From positions 1 through 19,541 of the forward strand of contig JAOPYP010000212.1 in the NCBI GenBank assembly GCA_025964635.1: a stretch of DNA of 19,541 nucleotides, written 5' to 3'. Shown here piece after piece: positions 12,478 through 19,541 of this stretch. The DNA is from Actinomycetes bacterium. GTDB lineage: Bacteria > Actinomycetota > Actinomycetes > Streptosporangiales > Streptosporangiaceae. The number at the start of each line of letters is the position of its first letter. Position 1 is the first letter of the stretch. The notes under the pieces are model-generated. The model was not told the DNA's origin and did not search any database. It saw nothing but the letters and a program-made list of their open reading frames with translations. Position numbers and translations under genes: made by a program.

Positions 12478-15024
12478 ATGACATCACTAGGTGCAGCCAA
12501 TGACGGATCCGGCGTAGATATCGCACTGCCGGTAATAGCCGGCACTGGGCCGGCGCATGCAGCCGGCCCGGACGGAATGGGGGAAGACGACTGGGCCATC
12601 TGCTGCTCGGGGGGCGGCATCCGTTCTGCGGCCTACTGCCTGGGGGCACTGCAGAGCTTGGAGAAGCGCGGGGTCCTCGAGAAGGTCAAATGGATCCTGG
12701 GCGTGTCCGGGGGCAGCTATATCGCCGCATCCCGGGCGCTGGTAGCACACAAGTTGCCTGCCGGAGCTGCGCCGCCCGCCTACGCCCCCGGAACACCAGA
12801 AGAGCTCAACCTGCGGGACAACACGCGCTATATCGCGCCTGACGGGGCGACGGTGCTGGCCGGCGTGCTGTCGCTGATTCTCGGGGCCATGGTGACGTTC
12901 GTCATCGCTACCGCCCCCGTGTATGCGGTGGCCCACGCCTGGGGGTGGCTGCTGCGCTGGCAGGGTGTGCTGGTCCCGTCCGGGCCGTACAGCTTGGCCG
13001 CGCACGTTACCGCACCGGGCTGGTGGCTCCCCACGGTGATCGCGGCCGGGATCATGCTGGTGATGTTCCTGTTCTGGTGGCTGACGCTGGAACCGACGAC
13101 GCGCTGGCCCCGCCGGGCGCACTGGTGGATGTCACTAAAGCCGGATGACCGGGACCGCGGGGCCAACCGGGCGCGCCTGCTGAGCTGGGCTGCCACTCTG
13201 GTCGCTGGCCTGGCCCTGGCCATGCTCGCGGCGCCCCTGGCGATTTCCTGGCTGACGCACAGTACGGGATCACTGGGCACTGTCGTGCACTTCATTGGGT
13301 TCGGGTCGAGGCCGTCGTGGTCGCTCCCGGCTCTGGCCGGTCTGATCGCCGCGGTAACCGTGATTGCCCGGTACTGCCAGGCGGGCCTGGCCAAGTGGAA
13401 TGCGGTGGGCGGCCCGGCCAAGGCCACGGGCAGGAATGCGGCCCCGGCCAAGCCGGGCTTGCTCACCCAGCTGGCTGGCTGGCTGCGCCAGAAGCTGCTG
13501 CCGTGGCTGGCCAGCGCGGTAATCGTGCTCGGCGGCGCGGTGCTCGCACTGCTGTGGACAAGCGGCGGCGCCAGCGCTGGCTTCACCTCAGCCCAGCTCG
13601 TGCAGGTGATCGCGGCGCTGGTGATAATCGTGCTGGCCCGCGTGGCCGTGAACGTTAACCGCTTGTCGATGCACGATTTCTACCGGTGGCGGCTGGCCGA
13701 CGCCTTCGCTGTCACCCGGCAGGCGGCGGAGCAGAAGAACCCGCTGGAGGCGCGCAGGCTGTTCGCCGAGGCTGCCGCCACCCGCCTGTCCGGGCTTTCC
13801 CGCAAAGCCGGTGCCAATGGCCAGCCAGGCCTGGTGATCTGCGGCACGGCGAACATCAATGCGGCCCGCGAGGTTCCCCCGGGACGGGGTGGCTTCTGCG
13901 TCACCTTTGATCCGCAGCACGTGACCTTGCACCGGGAGAAGGGGCTGAAGCAGAAGGCGGATCGCTCGGAGGCCCTGACCTCCGACTATGAGGCTCTCGT
14001 GGGCCATCGCAGATGCACCTTGTTCGATGTGTCCGCGATCAGCGGGGCGGCTATCTCACCCCTGATGGGTGCTGCGACGCGGCACGCCTACCGGCTCCTG
14101 TTCACCACGACCAACGTCCGCCTCGGGGTATGGCTGCCGCACCCGAACGTGGTCCGGGATGCACGCAATCACCTGAATCGTCAGTCGGCGCGGGCCTGCC
14201 CGGCAGCGGCGCACGCTCAGCGGCCGGAAGACCGTCCGAGCCAGCCGGAAGCGATCCAGGAACCGTGGTGGGCGCGGCGGCCGCTGCTCTTGCTGCTCTG
14301 GTACCTGGCGCCGCACCCCCTCTGGGACCGTACGGGAAAGGCGGACCATGACCTGGAGGCCCGGCTCTGGGCCCACGTGCTCGAGCGCAGGCTCCGCGGC
14401 GGGCGGTCCGGCGCGCTGTGGTACCGGGCCATGCAGCCCACCCTCGGGCTGCTGTGGGCCGAGGCCGCCGGCCACCTGAGCTACCGCGACACCTGGATGT
14501 ATGTGACCGACGGCGGTCACTACGAGAACCTCGGCCTCGTCGAGGCGCTGCGCCGCGGCGCCAAGTACATCGTGGTGCTCGACGCCTCCGGCGACAAGGC
14601 AAACACCTGGTCCACGCTCGGCGGCGCCATCACGCTGGCCAGGTCCGACGCTGGAGTAGACATCAAGCTGGAACCGACCACGATGACCGGCGGCGGGCAG
14701 CACCTGGCCCCCGGCCAGGTAGTCCATCCCTGGGCGCACGGCACGTTCACCAGACCGGGGAGCGTGCCGGGGCTTCCGGATGAAGGCGAGATCTGGGTGT
14801 GCAAGCTGGGCTGGTGGGCCGGCGCACCGTGGGACGTCCGTGCCTATGCGAAGTCTCACTCCACGTACCCATGCGACCCCACGCTGGAGCAGTTGTACGA
14901 CGCCGAAGAGTTCGAGGCTTATCACCAGCTCGGGGCGGCCGCCGTCCTGGCCGCCGCTGACCACTGCACACCACCACTGAGGTGGTCGCCTTCGTCCAGC
15001 ATCCCGTCCGGTATCCAGGCCTGA
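12478..15024 (+). CDS. Patatin-like phospholipase with a multi-helix membrane insertion
   Basis: An 848-residue protein. The ATG at 12478 has a strong G-rich ribosome site (GGGAGGCGGGGGGG) just upstream; an in-frame extension to 12280 lacks one and looks non-coding. The patatin N-terminal core is at 39-90: CCSGGGIRSAAYCLGALQ supplies the oxyanion loop (Gly45-Arg49), and GVSGGSY the nucleophile Ser77. The catalytic Asp is Asp678 in DGGHYENLGLVEAL. The ~600 intervening residues carry about six hydrophobic helices (roughly 124-158, 182-204, 235-260, 282-299, 340-360, 373-392), then MHDFYRWRLADAF and a second soluble part containing GTANINAA and SAISGAAISPLMG. Patatins hydrolyse acyl esters of membrane lipids through this Ser-Asp dyad. 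Here the active site sits on the cytoplasmic face of a membrane-embedded protein. It diverges from the haem-enzyme operon and could supply the fatty acids that operon oxidises. The substrate is unproven. Confidence 0.9.
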   Translation: MTSLGAANDGSGVDIALPVIAGTGPAHAAGPDGMGEDDWAICCSGGGIRSAAYCLGALQSLEKRGVLEKVKWILGVSGGSYIAASRALVAHKLPAGAAPPAYAPGTPEELNLRDNTRYIAPDGATVLAGVLSLILGAMVTFVIATAPVYAVAHAWGWLLRWQGVLVPSGPYSLAAHVTAPGWWLPTVIAAGIMLVMFLFWWLTLEPTTRWPRRAHWWMSLKPDDRDRGANRARLLSWAATLVAGLALAMLAAPLAISWLTHSTGSLGTVVHFIGFGSRPSWSLPALAGLIAAVTVIARYCQAGLAKWNAVGGPAKATGRNAAPAKPGLLTQLAGWLRQKLLPWLASAVIVLGGAVLALLWTSGGASAGFTSAQLVQVIAALVIIVLARVAVNVNRLSMHDFYRWRLADAFAVTRQAAEQKNPLEARRLFAEAAATRLSGLSRKAGANGQPGLVICGTANINAAREVPPGRGGFCVTFDPQHVTLHREKGLKQKADRSEALTSDYEALVGHRRCTLFDVSAISGAAISPLMGAATRHAYRLLFTTTNVRLGVWLPHPNVVRDARNHLNRQSARACPAAAHAQRPEDRPSQPEAIQEPWWARRPLLLLLWYLAPHPLWDRTGKADHDLEARLWAHVLERRLRGGRSGALWYRAMQPTLGLLWAEAAGHLSYRDTWMYVTDGGHYENLGLVEALRRGAKYIVVLDASGDKANTWSTLGGAITLARSDAGVDIKLEPTTMTGGGQHLAPGQVVHPWAHGTFTRPGSVPGLPDEGEIWVCKLGWWAGAPWDVRAYAKSHSTYPCDPTLEQLYDAEEFEAYHQLGAAAVLAAADHCTPPLRWSPSSSIPSGIQA

Positions 15025-15052
15025 GACGCATCCCGGGGCTGGACAGGACCGG

Positions 15053-15520
15053 TTACTCGTAGGTGTGCAGGGCGACCTGGTCGATGACGAGCACGTCCGC
15101 GGCCTGCTCCGCGGTGGCTAGCGGTGACGGGCGGACGACTGGAATGGCGGTGATGGTGACAGTACGCAGGTCCTGCTGGATAAGGTCGCGGACGGCGTCC
15201 GTGACGGTGAGCGTGCGCACGGCCGGCACGAGCGCGTGGGGCGGGCGCCGGTCGAACACGCTGACCGGCGGCCGGACTTCGCAGTGTCCCTCGTCCCCGA
15301 AGCAGCCGCCGTGCCCGAACACCGAGAACTTACCGGCGAATCCGGCATCGGCGGTGAGCGGCGTATCGGGGCCAGCGTCGGGATGGTTGGCGAAGATGCG
15401 TACCTCGTAACTGGGCCCGCTGTGATCAAGCCCGTAGAACGTAAGGTCAGCCCGGGCAAATTCGGGCTGGCCGGTGCCGGCTGGCAGCTCGATCTCGAAG
15501 GAGACAGCCATGCCGGTCAC
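15053..15520 (-). CDS. Detached tyrosinase C-terminal-type domain, possible copper chaperone or cap
   Basis: A 155-residue protein whose GTG at 15520 overlaps the TGA of the tyrosinase (15519-15517), so the two are translationally coupled; an ATG at 15511 is an alternative start. It is almost all beta: FEIELPAG, RADLTFYGLD, SGPSYEVRIFAN, AGKFSVFGHGGCFGDEGHC, then later strands ending DQVALHTYE. The SYEVRIF and vFGHGGC pattern is, to my recollection, that of the beta-rich C-terminal domain fused to many tyrosinases and haemocyanins. Here it is a separate polypeptide. His70, Cys73, His79 and Cys80 form a compact Cys/His set that could bind or deliver copper, a job done by the unrelated MelC1 caddie protein in Streptomyces. 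No signal peptide is seen. The chaperone or cap role is inference. Confidence 0.75.
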   Translation of the reverse strand: MTGMAVSFEIELPAGTGQPEFARADLTFYGLDHSGPSYEVRIFANHPDAGPDTPLTADAGFAGKFSVFGHGGCFGDEGHCEVRPPVSVFDRRPPHALVPAVRTLTVTDAVRDLIQQDLRTVTITAIPVVRPSPLATAEQAADVLVIDQVALHTYE

Positions 15521-16326
15521 CCGCCTATCAGGGTTCTGGAGGAGAAGGAGGCGTAATCATAGCCCAGCGCATTGGCGTCGATGGTCTGCCCGACCGTGAT
15601 GTTGAACGGCGGCAATGCCTCGCCAAGCAGCCCGGCGGGAACCACGGCGGTGGGGTGGCGCAGCTGCCACAACCGCCAGAGCCGGTCGATCATCACGTGG
15701 TGGGCGAAGAAGACCGGGTCATAGGCAGCGAAGGGGATCTCGGCCATGGTCCCGCCGGCCCAGACGTGCACCTCATCGTGGTAGGCCTCCAGCTGTTGCT
15801 GGAAGTCCAGGAAGTCGCCCCGGCCCAGCAACTCGCTGATCTGCGCAGCGGTAGGCAGGCTGGCCGGGTCGGCGGGATCACGGGAGGTGCGGGCGGGCAC
15901 GCCTGCGCCGCCCTGCTGCTGGGCCAGGGCGCTGATCGGGCCGCCTGCCAGCGGGTTCGGCTGCCCGTCGGCCTCGGCGTCGGTATAGCGAAGCGGGAAC
16001 CCCACCTGGTGTGACCATGCGGACGACCAGTCCCACCAGGGCAGGGTCACCGTCGGCTCGTACTCCTTCAGCGTTAGCTCGAAGTAGTAAAGGTAGGCCC
16101 GGTGCCAGGCCAGGAAGAGCGGGGTGTGGTGCTGGCAGTACATCGGCAGCGGCAAGCCATGGATACCGGCCCAGTGCAGCCACCCGCGATCGTCGCTGAC
16201 CTGCATGCTGGCGCTGAATGCGCGGCGCAGCACGGCCAGCTGCGGCCCGCGCAACATCGCCACGTTCTTACGGTACGAAAGCGGCGCCTGGACTACCCGT
16301 TGCGCCGGCAATGTAGCGACCGTCAT
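15517..16326 (-). CDS. Tyrosinase (type-3 copper oxidase)
   Basis: A 269-residue protein with an ATG at 16326 and GAGGAG five bases upstream. CuA ligands are likely His56, His66 (or His67) and His75 in GIHGLPLPMYCQHHTPLF followed by LAWHRAYLYYFE. CuB ligands are His183 and His187 in YHDEVHVWAGG and His209 in DPVFFAHHVMIDRLW. Spacings (66 to 75, 183 to 187, 187 to 209) match known tyrosinases. Cys64-Gln-His66 has the C-x-H spacing that forms a Cys-His thioether in fungal tyrosinases. The enzyme would hydroxylate monophenols and oxidise diphenols to quinones, feeding melanin-like products. No signal peptide is present; the usual Streptomyces partner MelC1 is absent, and the coupled downstream gene may replace it. 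A LysR-type gene lies upstream in the same direction. Whether it acts on tyrosine or a specialised phenol is unknown. Confidence 0.93.
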   Translation of the reverse strand: MTVATLPAQRVVQAPLSYRKNVAMLRGPQLAVLRRAFSASMQVSDDRGWLHWAGIHGLPLPMYCQHHTPLFLAWHRAYLYYFELTLKEYEPTVTLPWWDWSSAWSHQVGFPLRYTDAEADGQPNPLAGGPISALAQQQGGAGVPARTSRDPADPASLPTAAQISELLGRGDFLDFQQQLEAYHDEVHVWAGGTMAEIPFAAYDPVFFAHHVMIDRLWRLWQLRHPTAVVPAGLLGEALPPFNITVGQTIDANALGYDYASFSSRTLIGG

Positions 16327-16536
16327 CCCGTCTCCTCAGCACAGCAGCATGCCCGGCTACGCCGTCACGACGCGCCGGGCGGTCCCGGCCAGGCCAGCAC
16401 CCCGGCTTCAACAGCCAAGACGTCCAACGACGGTGACGGTCAGCCTGCCATCGCTGGTCTCCGTCGTGGCCACGCCCCGATCCCCATCCCCGCGGGCGGC
16501 GGGCATGCACGTCGCTGCCCGTCCCACCTGACTCCT

Positions 16537-16589
16537 GCTCTAGTGCCTCGTGGGCACCAGGTCAAGTACCCATCAAGGGACGTTAACGT
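16537..16589 (-). promoter_or_regulatory. Candidate tyrosinase promoter with an operator dyad in the spacer
   Basis: On the minus strand TTGACC (16565-16560) and TAGAGC (16542-16537) are separated by exactly 17 bases. The spacer contains GTGCC-cacga-GGCAC (16557-16543), a 5-5-5 dyad lying between the two hexamers. A second palindrome, ACGTTAACGT (16580-16589), lies 14 bases upstream of the -35. The tyrosinase start is about 210 bases downstream, leaving a long leader. Apart from this element, 16327-16630 shows no gene. Confidence 0.5.
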
Positions 16590-16630
16590 ACCTGCAAACC
16601 CGGCGCGCGAACGGCTGTCCCGCCGCCGGA

Positions 16631-17590
16631 TCAGGCTGGGAAGCTGCTGTCCGTGTCCCGAGTCGGGCCCTGGTCCGGAGCGGATGCCCGCCACCGGCGT
16701 GCGCTCACGCCACGGACCGCGGTAATGGCGGCGGCGATCCACGGGAGCTGGTGCTCGCCGTCACGGACGATAAGGATGCTGTGCCGCGCCGTGCTGATCC
16801 CGGCAATGGGGATGCGGGCTACCGGCATGCCGCTTCCGGCCGGGGTCTGCTGCGGGGCGATGGTGACCCCCCATCCGATCCCGACCAGCCCGACCGCCGT
16901 CCCTATGTCGTCCACCGAGGCGGCCAGTTCAGGCTGGAAGCCGGCCGAGACGCACAGGGCGATGACCAGGCGCCCGAGGGTGCTCGCCGGGCAGACGATC
17001 CAGGCTTCCCCGCGCAGCTCGGCCATCGTGCACTGTTCCGCCTGGGCCAGCCGGTGCCCGGCCGGCACGCACAACCGGAGCGTGTCGTGGCCGAGGTCCC
17101 ACTCGCGCAGTCCGGGCCTCGGCCGGGGCTGCGGCGCGCCGAAGCGGGACACGATCGCCATGTCGAGATGGTCGCGCAGTATCGCGTCGGCGCTGGTCTC
17201 GTCGGTGGACGCGATGAGCTGGATCTCGACCTTCGGGAACTGCCGGCGCACCTCCATCAGCGCGTGGCTCATGATCTGCGGCCCTTCGCGGAACGGCACG
17301 CCGACCCGTAGCAGCCCGCTGACGGCCAGGTCGTCCCGGGTCAGCGTCGCTTCCGCCGCACGCAGTTCGACCAGGATCCGCTCGGTGTGCTCGAGCAGCA
17401 CGCGGCCGGCCGGGGTGAGCGTGACCCGGTTGCCGCGCCGGTCGATCAGGGAGGTGCCGGCCTCCGTCTCCAGGGACGACAGCTGCTGGGATACCGCCGA
17501 CCGGGTGTAGCGGAGCGCCCGGGCAGCCGCTGCGATCGAGCCTTCGGCGGCCACGGCTCGCAGCATGATCAGTTTGCGGACGTCGAGCAT
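16631..17590 (-). CDS. LysR-family transcriptional regulator
   Basis: A 319-residue protein with an ATG at 17590. The winged helix is at the N-terminus: MLDVRKLIMLRAVAAEGSIA, AAARALRYTRSAVSQQLSSL, then LIDRRGNRVTLTPAGRVLL. It is followed by a linker helix (residues 66-88) and the two-lobed periplasmic-binding-like sensor domain from about residue 92 (LLRVGVPFREGPQIMSHAL through LVGIGWGVTIAPQQ). The C-terminal ~25 residues are a polar tail that is longer than usual. LysR proteins bind small, often aromatic or anionic, effectors and activate a divergent gene while repressing their own. Here the divergent gene encodes a beta-propeller, and a tyrosinase lies downstream in the same direction. The 77-base divergent region carries a typical T-N11-A dyad. 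The ligand cannot be told; a phenolic compound would fit the context. Confidence 0.93.
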   Translation of the reverse strand: MLDVRKLIMLRAVAAEGSIAAAARALRYTRSAVSQQLSSLETEAGTSLIDRRGNRVTLTPAGRVLLEHTERILVELRAAEATLTRDDLAVSGLLRVGVPFREGPQIMSHALMEVRRQFPKVEIQLIASTDETSADAILRDHLDMAIVSRFGAPQPRPRPGLREWDLGHDTLRLCVPAGHRLAQAEQCTMAELRGEAWIVCPASTLGRLVIALCVSAGFQPELAASVDDIGTAVGLVGIGWGVTIAPQQTPAGSGMPVARIPIAGISTARHSILIVRDGEHQLPWIAAAITAVRGVSARRWRASAPDQGPTRDTDSSFPA

Positions 17591-17616
17591 GCGTCACATC
17601 CATTAACGCCACGTGT

Positions 17617-17657
17617 CGCCGATAGTAACTCCAGATTACTTGTCGCAGGTATCGGCG
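17617..17657. promoter_or_regulatory. LysR-type operator region in the divergent promoter
   Basis: AGTAA at 17624-17628 and TTACT at 17636-17640 form a 5-7-5 dyad that contains a T-N11-A LTTR box. Around it, CGCCGATA (17617-17624) and TATCGGCG (17650-17657) are exact 8-bp inverted repeats 25 bases apart. The whole element lies between the LysR start (17590) and the divergent start (17668), the classical location for LysR autoregulatory sites. Confidence 0.6.
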
Positions 17658-17667
17658 GCTTGCTCTA

Positions 17668-18777
17668 GTGAGTGCCATGCGAGCGGCCCTGACCGAGATA
17701 CAGCGGATACCGACGTCCGGTGCCCGGGCCGTGGCCGCGTTCACGGTGGGGGGCCGGCATCTGCTGGCCATCCCGCAGCTGGCCCGGGACATGCCCGGCC
17801 GGCCGCCGGGAATGAACGGCGGTGACAGCGATACCGAGCTGCTGCTGCTGCTCCGGTCTGCGGGCGGGCGCTTCGGGCTCTGGTCGGCGCTGCCTGCCCC
17901 GGGCGGCGAGGACGCCGAGTTCTTCACCATCAACGGCCGCTCGTTCCTCGCCGTGGCCAGCATCAGGACCGGGTCCGGCCCCTATGAGCTCGCGACCGAG
18001 TCACAGATCTTCGCCTGGGACCGGGACCGGTTCGTGCCGTTCCAGAGCGTGGCCACGTTCGCGGCCAAGCAGTGGAAGCACTGGAGCATCGGCGAGCGGC
18101 ATTTCCTCGGGCTGGCGCAGGGCGTCGTCCACCCCGGCGACGAGGACCGCAACCGCGACTCGGTCGTCTACGAGTGGGACGGCTCGTCGTTCAGGCCGCA
18201 GCAGCGGATCCCGTCCCGCTGGGCCTATAACTGGCACCCGTTCTGGATCGGAGACGCGTTCTTCGTCGCTCACGCGGAACACGCCGGCGCGAGCGTGCTG
18301 TACCGCTGGGACGGTACCCGGCTGCAGCCACACCAGACGCTGGCCGCGGCGGCCGGGCGCGCGTTCGGGACCTTCGACGACGGCGGGACCACCTACCTCG
18401 TCGTCGCCTGCATCTCGGCGCCGAGCCGGGTGATGCGCTGGGACGGCGGCCGGTTCACGGACATCCAGGCTCTTGACGGCCTGGGCGGGCGGGAGCTCGC
18501 GGTCGTGCGCACCGGCGGCCACCTGCTGGTCATCCGGGTCAACTTCATCCTCGGGACACCAGCCGACCCGCACCCGGTCCTCGACTCGCAGGTCTACGCC
18601 TGGGACGGCGGCGGGCTGAGGATCGCCGCCCAGTTCCCGACGTGCGGCGGCACCGATGTCGCGGTGCTCAGCCAGGCCGGTGGCGGCGTCGAGCTGGTCG
18701 TGTCCAACTCGCTGTCGCCGCAGCTGCGCTTCGCCGCCGAGACGGTCCGCTACTCCCTGTCCCTGCCACCATGCTGA
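17668..18777 (+). CDS. EAR/EPTP-repeat-like beta-propeller protein
   Basis: A 369-residue protein starting at the GTG at 17668, or the in-frame ATG at 17677; neither has a good ribosome site, so a leaderless or very short-leader mRNA is possible. At least five repeats end in an aromatic-x-W-D motif: IFAWDRDRF (114-122), VYEWDGSSF (167-175), LYRWDGTRL (211-219), VMRWDGGRF (255-263) and VYAWDGGGL (309-317), spaced about 44-54 residues apart. Each is preceded by strands of the type FFTINGRSFLAVAS or FWIGDAFFVAHA. This is the pattern of EAR (EPTP) repeats, which fold as a seven-bladed propeller for protein or ligand binding. There is no signal peptide, which is unusual for a family best known extracellularly. 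It diverges from the LysR gene and precedes a partial gene by seven bases. A binding or scaffold role is likely; the partner is unknown. Confidence 0.82.
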   Translation: MSAMRAALTEIQRIPTSGARAVAAFTVGGRHLLAIPQLARDMPGRPPGMNGGDSDTELLLLLRSAGGRFGLWSALPAPGGEDAEFFTINGRSFLAVASIRTGSGPYELATESQIFAWDRDRFVPFQSVATFAAKQWKHWSIGERHFLGLAQGVVHPGDEDRNRDSVVYEWDGSSFRPQQRIPSRWAYNWHPFWIGDAFFVAHAEHAGASVLYRWDGTRLQPHQTLAAAAGRAFGTFDDGGTTYLVVACISAPSRVMRWDGGRFTDIQALDGLGGRELAVVRTGGHLLVIRVNFILGTPADPHPVLDSQVYAWDGGGLRIAAQFPTCGGTDVAVLSQAGGGVELVVSNSLSPQLRFAAETVRYSLSLPPC

Positions 18778-18784
18778 GCCGCTG

Positions 18785-19541
18785 ATGCCCCCGTTCGAGA
18801 GTGCCGAGCTGGTCGAGCTGTTCATGACGTACACCGGCGGGCCGGCCGGCATCGGCGCGCACCTCGCCGAGACCGTCGTCCACCACAGCGCCCGCGACCC
18901 GCTGCTGGTGGCGACCGGGACCGACCTGGCCCTGTTCCCGGGGGACGGCTCGGCGCCGGCCGTCGAGCCCTACCGGCTGTCGACCCGCGGATTCAGGGAA
19001 CTGGCCGCGGTATCCCATCTCGGCCCGGCGCTGGCCAGCCTGGCCCGGATGCGCGAGGCTGACCCGGCTGGCGGCTGGCGGGCTGACGCCGGGCGCCTGC
19101 TTGAGGCGTGCAAGGCGGCGCGGGCAGCCAGCTCGGCGGAACTATGGCAGGACCACATCGCGGTCCGCGCGTTCGCCGGCCGGGAGCAGGCGATCGCCAC
19201 GATGGTCGACTACAGCTGCCGGCTGACCGAGCGCCGCCTCGAGCGGGCCCTGGACGACCCGGCCTCCCTGACCATGGCCGCGGTCCGGCGGGATTACCTC
19301 GACGGCCCGGCCGGCGACCTCCCGGTGCCGTTCAACCGCGTCATGATCGCGACCTTCTTCCTGTCCGGCCTGGACATCGGGCACCGGCTCATCGGCTGGT
19401 TCGACGAGCTGGACATCGCCTGGGAGCGGGCGATGGTCATCATCGCCGGACGGGCCGGGCGGCCGACCGCGGGCGTCACCGAGGAATCCAACAGCGTCGC
19501 CGGGATCGTGCGCGCGGCCTCGCGCGGGAGGATGGCCGGCG
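18785..19541 (+). CDS. Uncharacterised protein, C-terminus outside the window
   Basis: An ATG at 18785, seven bases after the beta-propeller gene's stop, opens a frame that stays open to the right edge (252 codons). The product begins MPPFESAELVELFMTYTGG and continues DPLLVATGTDLALFPGDG, VEPYRLSTRGFRELAAVSHL, GPALASLARMRE, then a helical part with ELWQDHIAVRAFAGREQAIA, FNRVMIATFFLSGLDIGHRL and ITEESN-like sequence (TEESNSVAGIVRAASRG). From memory this resembles an actinobacterial domain of unknown function (possibly DUF5624), but I am not sure of the label. The two halves suggest an alpha/beta N-terminal domain followed by a helical domain. The tight spacing indicates co-transcription with the beta-propeller gene and hence possible control by the LysR-type regulator. 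No signal peptide or catalytic motif is visible. Confidence 0.75.
   Translation, partial: MPPFESAELVELFMTYTGGPAGIGAHLAETVVHHSARDPLLVATGTDLALFPGDGSAPAVEPYRLSTRGFRELAAVSHLGPALASLARMREADPAGGWRADAGRLLEACKAARAASSAELWQDHIAVRAFAGREQAIATMVDYSCRLTERRLERALDDPASLTMAAVRRDYLDGPAGDLPVPFNRVMIATFFLSGLDIGHRLIGWFDELDIAWERAMVIIAGRAGRPTAGVTEESNSVAGIVRAASRGRMAG

Overview
The window is very GC-rich with strongly G/C-biased third codon positions, and uses GTG and TTG starts freely. Together with actinobacterial-looking proteins this points to a high-GC soil actinomycete. I cannot name a genus from sequence alone. No rRNA, tRNA, CRISPR array, insertion sequence or phage gene is visible.

Left part (1-5278). A ZIP-type metal transporter runs off the left edge on the minus strand. 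Next come the decayed C-terminal half of an isoprenylcysteine methyltransferase-like gene, a secreted 553-residue protein of unknown function (+), a perfect hairpin between convergent genes, a putative lipoprotein with a carboxypeptidase-regulatory-like fold (-), a small nucleotidyltransferase-fold protein (-), and a DeoR-type regulator (+). The DeoR promoter lies inside an AT-rich 30-bp dyad.

Centre (5317-15024). Four closely packed minus-strand genes, read in the order 11600 to 5317, encode a membrane-anchored DyP-related protein with an internal duplication, a DyP-type peroxidase, an animal-haem-peroxidase/alpha-dioxygenase-like enzyme, and a catalase-like haemoprotein. Gaps of 8, 4 and 20 bases indicate one operon. 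Read divergently are a small membrane protein and a large patatin-like phospholipase whose Ser-Asp dyad is split by a multi-helix membrane insertion. The gene set (lipase, fatty-acid-dioxygenase-like enzyme, catalase-like hydroperoxide enzyme, peroxidase) is what a bacterial oxylipin-like pathway would need. This is inference. The catalase-like and dioxygenase-like proteins both appear to lack the distal histidine of their classical relatives, so their chemistry may differ.

Right part (15053-19541). A tyrosinase is translationally coupled to a separate small gene that looks like a detached tyrosinase C-terminal domain with a Cys/His-rich motif. Upstream in the same direction is a LysR-type regulator. 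Diverging from it are an EAR/EPTP-type beta-propeller protein and a partial gene running off the right edge. Dyads in the LysR divergent intergenic region and in the putative tyrosinase promoter suggest that LysR controls this redox/phenol-oxidation block. The two oxidative blocks, haem and copper, flank the phospholipase, so the whole 5.3-16.3 kb stretch reads as an oxidative accessory island.
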